Origin: Planctomycetaceae bacterium | GTDB lineage: Bacteria > Planctomycetota > Phycisphaerae > Phycisphaerales > UBA1924 | NCBI GenBank assembly: GCA_027487735.1 | Contig: JAIYDA010000089.1 | Coordinates: 1 to 61,694 of the forward strand | Length of the DNA: 61,694 nt | Reading direction: 5' to 3' | Shown here: positions 45,828 through 54,641 of the stretch, in pieces | Numbering within the stretch: the stretch's first letter is position 1 | Layout of the letters: each line of letters opens with the position of its first letter | Notes under the pieces: model-generated | The model's database searches: none | What the model was told of the DNA's origin: nothing | The model's input: only the letters and a program-made list of their open reading frames with translations | Program-made: the position numbers and the translations under genes

Positions 45828-46304
45828 ATGAAGCGGGCGATGTGGCGGTTCATTGCGATCATCGGTGTAGGAGCACTCGCTTCGATCATCGTGCCAGTGT
45901 TCGTCAGCCCCAGAACGATCCCGGTTTGGGCTTATGTCATCGCATGCATGGTGCCCGGGCTCATGATGAGCGCCGCTGGCATGTGGTATGGCTTTGCAAC
46001 ACGAAAGCAGGTGCTCCGTGCTGCTCGCCTGCAATACCGCGTCTGCTGGAACTGCGGCTATCACCTGCGCGGGCTGGCTGAGAGTGGCTCATGCCCCGAG
46101 TGCGGCGACGCGTACACAGGCCCAACTCTCCGCGAGAAGTGGGGCGGTGCCCACGACCGCCACCCAAGCACCACCGAGGGGATGCTCGCGGACGACAAGC
46201 TCGACGGCAACACGGACGGCAATCGAGGAGCCAACCAAGCTACTCGACCACCCGCCGCAGCCTGCGGCCCCGAGTCCGCCCAGCCTATCAAGCCCAGCTC
46301 ATGA
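45828..46304 (+). CDS. Two-helix membrane protein with CxxC zinc ribbon
   Basis: 158 residues. Two N-terminal helices (RFIAIIGVGALASIIVPVFV and VWAYVIACMVPGLMMSAAG) precede a zinc ribbon, CWNCGYHLRGLAESGSCPECG, whose four Cys and GYxLRGL spacer are a planctomycete hallmark. The C-terminal 50 residues are disordered, Asp/Gly/Pro-rich. The role is not known. It may be a small membrane regulator. Start chosen at the ATG 45828; the open frame reaches farther upstream. Confidence 0.75.
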   Translation: MKRAMWRFIAIIGVGALASIIVPVFVSPRTIPVWAYVIACMVPGLMMSAAGMWYGFATRKQVLRAARLQYRVCWNCGYHLRGLAESGSCPECGDAYTGPTLREKWGGAHDRHPSTTEGMLADDKLDGNTDGNRGANQATRPPAAACGPESAQPIKPSS

Positions 46305-46360
46305 AACCCAGCTTATGAAGCCCGGGCGTGCCTTCGGCCGATACTCCCGCCGTGGCACCG

Positions 46361-47023
46361 ATGCTCGACCATTCCGATCGCCACACCGTGCTCGAGCGGC
46401 TCGTTGCCCTTCGGCTTGCGCCTTCTCGCGCGGTCGAGGTGCTGCCGAGTGAAGTTGTTGCCGGGCGTGATGTGCTGCTGCGCCCACTCCTCGCGTCCGA
46501 TCGCGACGCCTGCATCGACCTCCTCGATCGCAACGCCGACGACCTTTCCCGCTGGCTGCACGTGCACCACACGCTGCCCGACGGCACCCGCGAGCCCAGC
46601 GCCGCATGCTTTGATCGCTTGATCGAGCTCGCACGCGAGGGTGACGCAACCGGGAGCAGCTGGCGGCGCCTCATCACCACGCCCGCGAATCACCCCATCG
46701 GCATGGTGCACATCCTCGCGATCGACCGCGCGCTGGAGTGCAAAGGCGACATCGGCTGGTGGCTCGACGCACGCTTCCGCAGTGCAGGCCTTGCCACGCA
46801 AGCCGTCACCCTCGCCACCCGCCTCGCCCTCGCGCCCATGCAGGGCCCGGGCAGCTTGGGCCTGGGCCTGCAGCGCGTCGTCGCTGCCATCACCACCGAC
46901 AATGTGCCCTCCGAGCGAGTCGCAGCCAAAGCGGGCTACACGCTCGACGCTCGCAGCGTCTGCAGCATCTGCGTCGCGGGCGCGTGGAAGCCCCACCGCC
47001 TCTGGCACGCCGACGCAGTGTGA
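46361..47023 (+). CDS. GNAT-family N-acetyltransferase (RimJ/RimL-like)
   Basis: 220 residues. LLRPLLASDRDACIDLLDRN opens the fold; HPIGMVHILAID, then GDIGWWLDARFRSAGLATQA carries the acetyl-CoA loop (R-S-A-G-L-A), and LQRVVAAITTDNVPSERVAA with KAGYTLD ends it. These are the RimJ/RimL acetyltransferase marks. The substrate could be a ribosomal protein or antibiotic; it cannot be told. A GTG at 46328 would add eleven residues. It converges with serS. Confidence 0.85.
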   Translation: MLDHSDRHTVLERLVALRLAPSRAVEVLPSEVVAGRDVLLRPLLASDRDACIDLLDRNADDLSRWLHVHHTLPDGTREPSAACFDRLIELAREGDATGSSWRRLITTPANHPIGMVHILAIDRALECKGDIGWWLDARFRSAGLATQAVTLATRLALAPMQGPGSLGLGLQRVVAAITTDNVPSERVAAKAGYTLDARSVCSICVAGAWKPHRLWHADAV

Positions 47024-47043
47024 TAGAGAAAGAGCACCCTCGC

Positions 47044-48444
47044 TCACCCAATCCGCGCCACGCCGCCCATGTAAGGCCGCAGCACCTCGGGCACGCGCAC
47101 GCTGCCATCCGCCTGCTGGTGCACCTCCAGCAGCGGGATCAAAAACCGCGGGCTCGCCAGCACCGTGTTGTTCAGGCTGTGGCAGAAGGTCGTCTCGCCC
47201 TTGCCCGCGTCGCCACCCGCTCGATATCGCATGTTCAGGCGGCGACACTGAAAGTCATACAGCCGGCTCGCGCTGTGCGTCTCGCCATAGGCGTTCCGCC
47301 CTGGCATCCAGCTCTCGATGTCGATCATGTCGGCGTTCTTCACGCCCAGGTCGCCCGTGCAGCACTGCAGCAGGCGATACGGAATCTCCATGCTCTGCAG
47401 CAACTCCTCCACATACCCGATCATCTGCTTGTGCCACGCCCGGCTCTCCGCCTCGCTCGCCTTGCAGATCACCACCTGCTCCACCTTGTCAAACTGATGG
47501 ATGCGGTAGAGCCCAGCCGTGTCCTTGCCCGCAGCCCCCGCCTCACGCCGATAGCACGTGCTCACCGTGACGTACTTGAGCGGCAGCTGTGCCTCATCCA
47601 AAATCTCGTCGCTGTGCACGCCCATCAGCCCCACCTCGCCCGTGCCCGTGAGGAACAAGTCATACCCGCCCCCGCGCTTGGTCTCCTCCACGTGATACGC
47701 CTGCTCGCGCCCCGCAGGAAAGAACCCCGTGCCCACCATCGTCTCCTCGCGCACGATCGTCGGCACGCTCATGGGCGTAAACCCGTGCTTGTCGATCATG
47801 TAGTTGAACGCATATTGCAGCACCGCCTGGTGCAGCCGCATGCCCGCCCCGCGCAGCACATAGCTGCGCGACCCCGCAAGCTTCACGCCCCGCTCAAAGT
47901 CGGCTAATCCAAGGGCCGCCAGCAACTCGATGTGCCCCTTGCCCGCAAACCCCTTGTTCTGCTCAAAGCTCTTGCCCGTGTCAAAGCCGTGCGGCAGTGC
48001 GCTGCTGGGCGGCGGGTTCCAGCGCTTCACCTCCACGTTTCCCTCGCTGCCCTGCCCCACGGGCACGTCACCATCGGGCGGCAGCGGCACCTGCAACAGC
48101 AGGTCGCGAATCGCGGGCTCCAGCTGCTGTTCCTTCGCTTCCAGCTCCTGAATCGCCGCCTTCATGCGTGCTGGCGCAAGCTTCAGCTCCTCAAGCTGCT
48201 TCTCAATCTGCTCGCGTGCCTCCCCGTGCGCGCCCTTGAGCTGCCCCTGCAGCTTGCCAATCTGCGGCCCCGCATCCTTGCTCAGGCGATTCTGCTCGCT
48301 TCGCAGCTTCTCGCGCTCCATCGTGATCTGCCGCTTCTGCTCGTCGAGTTGCAGCAGTCGCTCGATATCCACACTGACACCCTTGGCCTTCGCACCAAGA
48401 GCAAAGCGGGCGGGGTTCTCACGCAGGGCCTTCAGGTCGATCAT
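47044..48444 (-). CDS. serS: Seryl-tRNA synthetase
   Basis: 466 residues, MIDLKALRENPARFALGAKA. The N-terminal coiled-coil arm runs from about 30 to 110 (ITMEREKLRSEQNRLSKDAG). The class II core shows FTPMSVPTIVREETMVGTGF, motif 2 VSTCYRREAGAAGKDTAGLY, then HSASRLYDFQCRRLNMRY and motif 3 near HSLNNTVLASPRFLIPLLE, ending VPEVLRPYMGG. It charges tRNA-Ser. It is slightly longer than the typical 430 residues. Divergent from the DUF4239 gene by 56 bases. Confidence 0.97.
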   Translation of the reverse strand: MIDLKALRENPARFALGAKAKGVSVDIERLLQLDEQKRQITMEREKLRSEQNRLSKDAGPQIGKLQGQLKGAHGEAREQIEKQLEELKLAPARMKAAIQELEAKEQQLEPAIRDLLLQVPLPPDGDVPVGQGSEGNVEVKRWNPPPSSALPHGFDTGKSFEQNKGFAGKGHIELLAALGLADFERGVKLAGSRSYVLRGAGMRLHQAVLQYAFNYMIDKHGFTPMSVPTIVREETMVGTGFFPAGREQAYHVEETKRGGGYDLFLTGTGEVGLMGVHSDEILDEAQLPLKYVTVSTCYRREAGAAGKDTAGLYRIHQFDKVEQVVICKASEAESRAWHKQMIGYVEELLQSMEIPYRLLQCCTGDLGVKNADMIDIESWMPGRNAYGETHSASRLYDFQCRRLNMRYRAGGDAGKGETTFCHSLNNTVLASPRFLIPLLEVHQQADGSVRVPEVLRPYMGGVARIG

Positions 48445-48500
48445 GGGAGCGTAATGTAGTGGGCCCTGCGAGCAGAATCCTGCGTTCTTGCCCCTTCCCC

Positions 48501-49313
48501 ATGCACTTCTTCGAGGTCCTCATCTTCATCAGCACCTTCGCCCTGTGCTTTGGTGCGCTCTTCGCAGGCCGCCGCATCGGGGCCCGCGTGCGAGCACGAA
48601 ACTGGGCCGAGGAAGTTGTCCCGGGCAGCGAGCACATCTCGATGCTGCAAGGGGCCCTTCTGGCCCTCCTCGGCCTGCTGCTGGGCTTTAGCTTCTCCGC
48701 TGCCTCCGCCCGCTTTGCCGAGCGCCAGCAGCTCGTTGTTCGCGAAGCCAACGCCATTGGCACCGCCTTCCTCAGGCTCGACCTGGTGCAACCCGAGAAC
48801 CGTGCCCCGCTGCAAGCCCTGCTCCGCAGCTATGCCCAAAGCCGCCTGCAACTCGCCACCACCAGCCCCTCCAGCGTTGCAGCCTGGAATACCACGCTCG
48901 AAACCACCCAGCGGCAAATCTGGGCTGCCGCCGTGCCCGCGGTGCAGGCAAGCCCCGACACCATCCGCCCCGTGCTCGACCCCCTCAACGAAATGTTCGA
49001 CCTGCACGCCGAGAGAAAGGCCGCGTCCGAGCGTCATCTCCCCACCGAGGTGCTTGTGGTGCTGGCTCTCTCCGCCTTCACCACGCTCTTTGTCATCGGC
49101 TTCGGCACCACCCTCACGAACGACCGCTTTCCCATCTTCAGCATCGCTCTTGCCCTGCTCATCGCCCTCGCCCTCTGGGCCACCATCGACCTCGACTACC
49201 CCCGCCGGGGCTTCATCCGCCTCGACCCCCAGCCCGTGATCGACCTTGTCGCAAGCATGCAAGCAGCGGATGCTTCCCAGCTTGCAAACCCATCTGCAAA
49301 CACCCTACCGTGA
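48501..49313 (+). CDS. DUF4239 (bestrophin-like) membrane protein
   Basis: 270 residues from MHFFEVLIFISTFALCFGAL. Helices: 3-25, about 55-75 (GALLALLGLLLGFSFSAASA), about 190-210 (VLVVLALSAFTTLFVIGFG) and about 218-235 (FSIALALLIALALWATIDLD). The cytosolic stretch FAERQQLVVREANAIGTAFL matches the bestrophin-like DUF4239 family, probably an ion channel. It lies 6 bases upstream of ppa, so is probably co-transcribed with it. Confidence 0.75.
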   Translation: MHFFEVLIFISTFALCFGALFAGRRIGARVRARNWAEEVVPGSEHISMLQGALLALLGLLLGFSFSAASARFAERQQLVVREANAIGTAFLRLDLVQPENRAPLQALLRSYAQSRLQLATTSPSSVAAWNTTLETTQRQIWAAAVPAVQASPDTIRPVLDPLNEMFDLHAERKAASERHLPTEVLVVLALSAFTTLFVIGFGTTLTNDRFPIFSIALALLIALALWATIDLDYPRRGFIRLDPQPVIDLVASMQAADASQLANPSANTLP

Positions 49314-49319
49314 CGCCCC

Positions 49320-49895
49320 ATGATCCACGCCTGGCACGACGTCACCCCTGCCCTCGAAGGCCACGAAGAAAAGGGCGAGGCCCTGCCCGAATATTTCCGC
49401 GCCGTCATCGAGATTCCTAAGGGCAGCAGCAACAAGTATGAGCTCGACAAGCCCAGCGGCCTCCTCAAGCTCGACCGCGTGCTCAGCAGCGCCGTCTACT
49501 ACCCCGCCAACTACGGCTTCATCCCCCAGACCTACGCCGAAGACGACGACCCGCTCGACGTGCTCGTCTACTGCACCGAGGCCATCCCGCCCATGACCCT
49601 CTGCAACGCCCGCGCCGTCGGCATGATGACGATGATCGACCAGGGCAAGCCCGACCACAAGATCATCAGCGTGCTCAGCGACGACCCCATCTACAACGAC
49701 TTCCGCACCGCCGCCAGCTTCCCCAAGCACATCTTCCGCATGCTCCGCCGCTTCTTCGAGGACTACAAAACCCTCGAAGGCAAGGAAGTGCTCGTGGACG
49801 AAATCCAACCCGTCGACGCCGCCCTCCGCGTCATCGAAGAGTCGCTGACTGCCTACAGCGCAAAGCGCCGCAAGGGCAGCATGCCTGGCCTCTAA
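49320..49895 (+). CDS. ppa: Inorganic pyrophosphatase (family I)
   Basis: 191 residues. FRAVIEIPKGSSNKYELDK opens the active site, RVLSSAVYYPANYGFIPQTY follows, and the signature EDDDPLDVLVYC carries the Asp cluster. Downstream MIDQGKPDHKIISV keeps the remaining Asp and Lys. It hydrolyses pyrophosphate. The enzyme is cytosolic. It sits 6 bases after the DUF4239 gene. Confidence 0.95.
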   Translation: MIHAWHDVTPALEGHEEKGEALPEYFRAVIEIPKGSSNKYELDKPSGLLKLDRVLSSAVYYPANYGFIPQTYAEDDDPLDVLVYCTEAIPPMTLCNARAVGMMTMIDQGKPDHKIISVLSDDPIYNDFRTAASFPKHIFRMLRRFFEDYKTLEGKEVLVDEIQPVDAALRVIEESLTAYSAKRRKGSMPGL

Positions 49896-49975
49896 CCCTC
49901 GCGCAGACGATCACAACGCCGCACTTTGCTGCTTTGAGCTTCTCGCTTTGAGCTATACTCGCTTCTCCCCTCCCC

Positions 49976-50962
49976 TCAGTGCATCCCCGCGCCCGCGAGC
50001 CACCGCTCCGCATCCAGCGCCGCCGTGCACCCCATCCCCGCCGCCGTCACCGCCTGCCGATAGTCGGCGTCTGCCACGTCCCCCGCCGCAAACACGCCGG
50101 GCAGGTTGGTGTAGCTCGTGCGCGTGGGCAGGTCGATGTAGCCCTTGTCCGTAAACTTCAGGCCCGTGTTCTTGATGAACTTCGTCGCGGGCGTGTGCCC
50201 AATCGCGATGAACAGCCCTTTCACGTCCAGCGTGCTGCGCTCGCCCGTCACCGTGTCCTCAAGCAGCAAGCCGCTGATTTTGGCATCGCCGAGCACGTCA
50301 ATCACGACTTTGTTCCACAGCACCTTCGCATTGGGGCGTGACAAAAACCGCTGCTGCATGATCTTGCTCGCCCGCAGCGAATCGCGCCGGTGGATCACAT
50401 ACACCACGCTGCCAAACTTCGTGAGGTAGCTCGCCTCCTCCATCGCCGTGTCGCCCCCGCCCACCACCGCCAGAGGCTGATTGCGATACGCGGGCAACGC
50501 ACCATCGCACACCGCGCACGCGCTCACGCCGCCGCCGCTGCGGGCCAGCCGCATCTCGTTGGGCAGGTTCAGCCAGTTCGCCGTCGCCCCCGTCGCGATG
50601 ATCACGCTGTGCGCATGCACTACCTTGCCATCGTCGATGTGCAGCGCGTGGGGCTTGTGCGCCGGGTCGCTGCTGAACTCGCACCGCTCGACGTCGTGCT
50701 CCAGCACCTTCGTGCCAAAGCGCTCCGCCTGCTTGCGGAACCGCTCCATCATCTCCGGGCCCTCGATGCCGTGCTCAAACCCCGGGTAGTTCTCCACCTC
50801 GGTCGTCAGCATCAACTGCCCGCCAGGCAGCACGGGCCCGGGGTCCTGCTTGGGCACCCCGCAATACACGATCGGGTCCAGCTGTGCCCGCGCGGCATAG
50901 ATCGCCGCCGTCCACCCCGCAGGCCCACTTCCGATGATGACGAGTTTGTGTGCGTTGCTCAT
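49976..50962 (-). CDS. trxB: Thioredoxin reductase
   Basis: 328 residues from MSNAHKLVIIGSGPAGWTAA. FAD motif IIGSGPAGWTAAIYAARA, the redox pair CAVC in SACAVCDGA, the NADPH motif VVGGGDTAMEEASYL, and the late FAD motif GVFAAGDVAD. It reduces thioredoxin with NADPH in the cytosol. An upstream frame adds 20 residues without motif value. It lies downstream of the secreted 570-residue gene (80 bases). Confidence 0.96.
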   Translation of the reverse strand: MSNAHKLVIIGSGPAGWTAAIYAARAQLDPIVYCGVPKQDPGPVLPGGQLMLTTEVENYPGFEHGIEGPEMMERFRKQAERFGTKVLEHDVERCEFSSDPAHKPHALHIDDGKVVHAHSVIIATGATANWLNLPNEMRLARSGGGVSACAVCDGALPAYRNQPLAVVGGGDTAMEEASYLTKFGSVVYVIHRRDSLRASKIMQQRFLSRPNAKVLWNKVVIDVLGDAKISGLLLEDTVTGERSTLDVKGLFIAIGHTPATKFIKNTGLKFTDKGYIDLPTRTSYTNLPGVFAAGDVADADYRQAVTAAGMGCTAALDAERWLAGAGMH

Positions 50963-51042
50963 GCTTGCTTGTTCGCTCTCGCTGAACGTGTTCGCTCTCG
51001 TTGTTTCTACCGCCTCCGCCAAATCATTCGCCCCAGCGCCGC

Positions 51043-52755
51043 TTACTGCAGCTCGCCCCCGTCAATCAAAAACTGGCGATACAGCGACAACGTCGACGGG
51101 AAGATGAGATAGTCCGCCCCCTGCACGCGCTCCGCCGTGTTCTGCACGCGGGCTGCGTTGTTGCGCGCAAGGTCCGTGCCCACGCTGTAGAGCACAAACA
51201 CATCGCTCTTGAGGTCGACCTTGAACGTCACGCTCGGGCGATCCTTCGTGTTCGTCACCACCGTCATCTCGTGGGGCTTCGCCTCGGTGTCGATGCGTCC
51301 GGCACGGTTGCGCTGCGGCACGAAGTACTCGAGCGGCGGGCGATTGCCAAACTCAATGTTCGGGTTGAACGGGTCCGAGTCCAGCTGCGTCATCCAGCGC
51401 GGGCGAATGCTCGTGATCGTCGGCGCAAACACGTTGTTGGTATATAGCACGCCCAGCAGGCTCAGCGTCGCACGCGTGCCCACCCGCTCCAGCGTGTTCA
51501 CGCGACGCCACTCCGCAAGATGCCACAGGTTGGGCGTGCTCATCGCAATCGCCTGCTCCTTCGTGCGATCCAGCCCCGCAAATGCCGACGTCGTGTTCAG
51601 CGAGTCGTCAAACGGGTTCATCGCCCAGCGCCGCGCCCAATCCGCATACAGCCCGCTCAGAATCCGCCGCGCGTTCACGCCATCGGCTTGCGACGCCGCC
51701 GCGCTCTGCCACCGCGCCGCCTCCGAGAAGATGCGCAAAGGCCTGCCTTGCAACCCCAGCGTCGCCATCGTGCCCGCAAACGCCTCGGGCCGAATCGCCC
51801 CGCGATCGTCATACACGCGCGCCAGCACCTGCTCGGTCGAGATGCGGTTCGCCTCGGGCAGCTTCATGCGGTCCAGGTCGAGGTAGCCGTCCATCCGCGC
51901 CACCTGCGTCAGCAGCTTGTCCAGGTTCAGCTTGCGCTCCGCGCTCACCATGTCGATGTACGCCACATCGCGGATGCGCTCAAACGAGCGCTGCATCACG
52001 CGCATGCCCCACATCGCCTCCTCAAACATCTGCCGATCCGCCATCTGCCGCCCAAAGAACGCAAGGTCCAGCAGCACATCGATCGCGCCGTTGGGGTCGT
52101 CCATCGCCGCCCGACGCGTCGCCTCCACCTGCACCAGGCTCTCCATCGCGTCCAGCTTGGGCAAGTACAGCAGCTGCGCCGCCGCGAGCGTCGCAGGGTC
52201 ACCAAGCTCCACATACGTGCCGCTCGCCACCCACTCCGCGGGCACATTCTCCGCGCCATACGCAAGCCCAAACGCAAACGCCTTGCGATGGTCCCCCTCG
52301 CTCGTCACGCGCTTCAGCGCATCGAGCACCGCCTTCTGCGGCGCACCCTCCGCCCAGCTCTTCGCAGCCGCAAACCCGCGCGTCTCGGCTCCCAGCAGCA
52401 TCGCCTCGCCGATGTTCGCAAACGCGCCGGGCACGGGCTGCATCTTCGCCACCAAAGGCAGAAGCACCGTGTCGCTCCGCAGGTTCGGAGCGATCGTGCG
52501 ATACAAGTCATTCGCGCGCTGCACCGCATCACCCTGCGCGTGCACCGTGCTCGTCGTCGTGACCGCAGCAAGCCCCGCAACCATCACGCACGCCGCGCCG
52601 CTCGGCAGCATTCCGCCGCGCGCCCCCCGAGCGACCGCTCCTCCCAAGCCAAAGACAAGTCCAGCGGCCGCAGCCTTGACGCCCGACTTCTGCCCATGAT
52701 TCGGCTTGTGATTCAGCTTGTGATTCAGCTTGCGATTCGCCCAGTAGTTCAGCAT
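51043..52755 (-). CDS. Large secreted protein of unknown function
   Basis: 570 residues. The ATG at 52755 has AGGAAG upstream; a GTG two codons before is possible. An unusual leader, MLNYWANRKLNHKLNHKPNH, precedes the hydrophobic segment AAAGLVFGLGG and a second one, GAACVMVAGLAAVTTTSTVHA, that ends like a signal peptide. The mature part is helical (for example LDLAFFGRQMADRQMFEEAM) then beta-rich (TFKVDLKSDVFVLYSVG). No family is recognised. The leader repeats come from a 12-bp tandem repeat. It is probably periplasmic. Confidence 0.65.
   Translation of the reverse strand: MLNYWANRKLNHKLNHKPNHGQKSGVKAAAAGLVFGLGGAVARGARGGMLPSGAACVMVAGLAAVTTTSTVHAQGDAVQRANDLYRTIAPNLRSDTVLLPLVAKMQPVPGAFANIGEAMLLGAETRGFAAAKSWAEGAPQKAVLDALKRVTSEGDHRKAFAFGLAYGAENVPAEWVASGTYVELGDPATLAAAQLLYLPKLDAMESLVQVEATRRAAMDDPNGAIDVLLDLAFFGRQMADRQMFEEAMWGMRVMQRSFERIRDVAYIDMVSAERKLNLDKLLTQVARMDGYLDLDRMKLPEANRISTEQVLARVYDDRGAIRPEAFAGTMATLGLQGRPLRIFSEAARWQSAAASQADGVNARRILSGLYADWARRWAMNPFDDSLNTTSAFAGLDRTKEQAIAMSTPNLWHLAEWRRVNTLERVGTRATLSLLGVLYTNNVFAPTITSIRPRWMTQLDSDPFNPNIEFGNRPPLEYFVPQRNRAGRIDTEAKPHEMTVVTNTKDRPSVTFKVDLKSDVFVLYSVGTDLARNNAARVQNTAERVQGADYLIFPSTLSLYRQFLIDGGELQ
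52697..52738. repeat. 12-bp tandem repeat encoding Asn-His-Lys-Leu
   Basis: Three units of TGATTCAGCTTG (the first with one change) and a partial fourth, inside the leader of the secreted protein. On the coding strand they read N-H-K-L/P. Confidence 0.75.
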
Positions 52756-52930
52756 GTTCACTTCCTGTACCAGCTAGCCAGCCCGCTCCACGCGCAGCAC
52801 CCGCTGCAACCCCGCCGCGCGATGATAGTCGGCGCGCACTGCCAGCGGCGTGCGCTCACTTCGCAGCGCACGCCCTTCCCACGCACCGCCCCAAATGCAA
52901 AGCAGCAACCGCCCGCGCCCCCAGCGCCCC

Positions 52931-53989
52931 TCACCTGCTCCCCACCTGCTTCGCTTCGCCCGCGGCTTCCGTGCCGCTCTTGTCACTCGCAGCCGCGTCG
53001 CTGCCCAGGCTCTGTGCCAGCGTTTTCAGGTTCGCACGCATCATCGCAAACCAGTCGCCATCGCCCAGCGGGTCCAGCATCCCCAGCTTCACGCCCGCGG
53101 TCTTCGCGATGCGTTCCGCCACTGCTTTGTCATACTGAGGCTCAAAGAACACCGCCGTGGCACCCTGCTCGCGAATCGCCCGCACCGCATCCGCGATTCG
53201 CTCGGGCGTCGCCTCCGCCGCGTGGGTGTTCTTGATCGACGCCGCAACCTTCAGCCCATACCGCTGCGCCAGCCTGCCAAACGCATCGTGATGCGTCACG
53301 ATCGCCTTCCCCGCCAGAGGCGAAAGCTGCTGCACGTGCTCGTCGTGCAGCGCGTTGACGCGCGTCAGCAGCTCTGCCTGCGCCAGGTCCAGCCGCCGGC
53401 GTTCCTCGCTGCTCACAACGCCCCCCAGCGCCTTCGCCTTCAGGCTCTGCGCCTGCGTCACGGCACTGCGGATCGCGGGCACAAAGCCGCGCACGAGCAC
53501 AGGGTCCAGCCACAGGTGCGGGTCGACGCCGTGCGCATGCGTGCACGTCGAGCCATCGTCGTGCACGTGGGGCGTGCCCTCCGCGTGCTCATCCTGGCGA
53601 ATGCCCACCGTCGCCCCAAAGCTCACTTCCTGCCGCCCGGGCTTGCGGTGCTTCTCCAAAAACTCCTCGATCTGAGGCTCCAGCCCCACGCCCACGATCA
53701 CGACCACATCCGCCCGCGCCAGCTGGGCGAGATCCCCCGCCGAAAACTCATAGTTGTGCTCGCTCTTCCCGGGCTTCATGAGCGCCACCACCTCGCTGCC
53801 CGCAGGCAAAAAGGGCTCCACAAAGCTCCGCAGCGCAGGCAGCGTCACCACCGCGCGCAAGGGTTGGGCCGCGATGGGCGTCGCCGCAGGCGGTGTTGCT
53901 GTCGCGGGGCCCGTCTGCCCCATCGCGAGCCCGCCGCTCACGCACGCCAAAGCCGCCGCCACCACACCGATTCGCACTGCATTCCGCAT
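52931..53989 (-). CDS. znuA: Zinc/manganese-type ABC transporter substrate-binding protein (ZnuA-like)
   Basis: 352 residues; signal peptide MRNAVRIGVVAAALACVSGGLAM. The TroA/ZnuA fold shows MKPGKSEHNYEFSAGDLAQL, a His-rich loop (DEHAEGTPHVHDDGSTCTHA) before HGVDPHLWLDPV, then AIVTHHDAFGRLAQRYGLKV and AVFFEPQYDKAVAERIAK. The histidines in EHNYEF, DPHLWLDP and THHDAF are the metal ligands. It binds zinc (or manganese) for import. The ABC permease and ATPase are not next to it, so it is an orphan here. A palindrome at 54092-54107 in its upstream region could be a Zur/Fur box. Confidence 0.85.
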   Translation of the reverse strand: MRNAVRIGVVAAALACVSGGLAMGQTGPATATPPAATPIAAQPLRAVVTLPALRSFVEPFLPAGSEVVALMKPGKSEHNYEFSAGDLAQLARADVVVIVGVGLEPQIEEFLEKHRKPGRQEVSFGATVGIRQDEHAEGTPHVHDDGSTCTHAHGVDPHLWLDPVLVRGFVPAIRSAVTQAQSLKAKALGGVVSSEERRRLDLAQAELLTRVNALHDEHVQQLSPLAGKAIVTHHDAFGRLAQRYGLKVAASIKNTHAAEATPERIADAVRAIREQGATAVFFEPQYDKAVAERIAKTAGVKLGMLDPLGDGDWFAMMRANLKTLAQSLGSDAAASDKSGTEAAGEAKQVGSR

Positions 53990-54091
53990 GTTGCACGCCT
54001 CGCTTTGTCTTGATTCCTGGAACATCGCCCGTTTTCCACCACGGGCCCGACCTACCCCGGCTCTCCAAACCCAGCTCTCCACGCCCACTTC

Positions 54092-54107
54092 TGAGAATCA
54101 TATCTCA
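54092..54107. promoter_or_regulatory. Candidate Zur/Fur-type palindrome
   Basis: TGAGAATCATATCTCA is an interrupted inverted repeat (TGAGA...TCTCA) in the divergent region between znuA (start 53989) and ridA (start 54156). It resembles the AT-rich dyads bound by Fur-family regulators. Only its form and place support this. Confidence 0.35.
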
Positions 54108-54155
54108 CAAGCCGCCCCCAAACCAGTCCAAAGCCACCCCGCCCTACTTTCCGCC

Positions 54156-54641
54156 ATGCTTCCCTCCGCCCGCTTTGCCGCCCTGGGCCTCGCCCTGCCA
54201 ACCCCTCCCAAGGCCGTTGCCGCCTACATCCCCGCCTGCCGCACGGGCAATCTGCTCTACGTCTCAGGCCAACTGCCGTTCGACAGCGGCAAGCTGCTCG
54301 CCACCGGACCCGTGCCCAGTGCCGTCACCGTCGATGCCGCGAAGGCCGCCGCCCGCCAGTGCGGCCTGAACGCCCTCGCCATCATCGCCGACACGCTGAG
54401 TGCGGGGGGTGGGGGGGGCCTGCAAGGCCTCGACCGCGTCGCCCGCGTCGTCCGTCTGGGCGTCTTTGTCTGCAGCGACGCAGGCTTCATCCAGCAACCC
54501 CAAGTCGCCAACGGCGCGAGTGAGCTCATGGAACAAGTCTTTGGCGAGGCAGGCCGCCACGCCCGCGCCGCCGTCGGCAGCATCGCCCTGCCCCTCGGCG
54601 CCACTGTCGAAGTCGAGGTGCTGGTTGAGGTGACGGGGTAA
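54156..54641 (+). CDS. RidA/YjgF-family protein
   Basis: 161 residues. The start MLPSARFAALGLALPTPPKA is followed by the family motifs YIPACRTGNLLYVSGQLPF, AARQCGLNALAIIADTL, VARVVRLGVFVCSDAGF and GRHARAAVGSIALPLGATVE. RidA proteins deaminate reactive enamines or imines such as 2-aminoacrylate; the Arg in HARAAVG fits the catalytic site. A glycine-rich insertion (SAGGGGGLQG) from a G-run lies near residue 88. It is cytosolic. It is divergent from znuA. Confidence 0.88.
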   Translation: MLPSARFAALGLALPTPPKAVAAYIPACRTGNLLYVSGQLPFDSGKLLATGPVPSAVTVDAAKAAARQCGLNALAIIADTLSAGGGGGLQGLDRVARVVRLGVFVCSDAGFIQQPQVANGASELMEQVFGEAGRHARAAVGSIALPLGATVEVEVLVEVTG

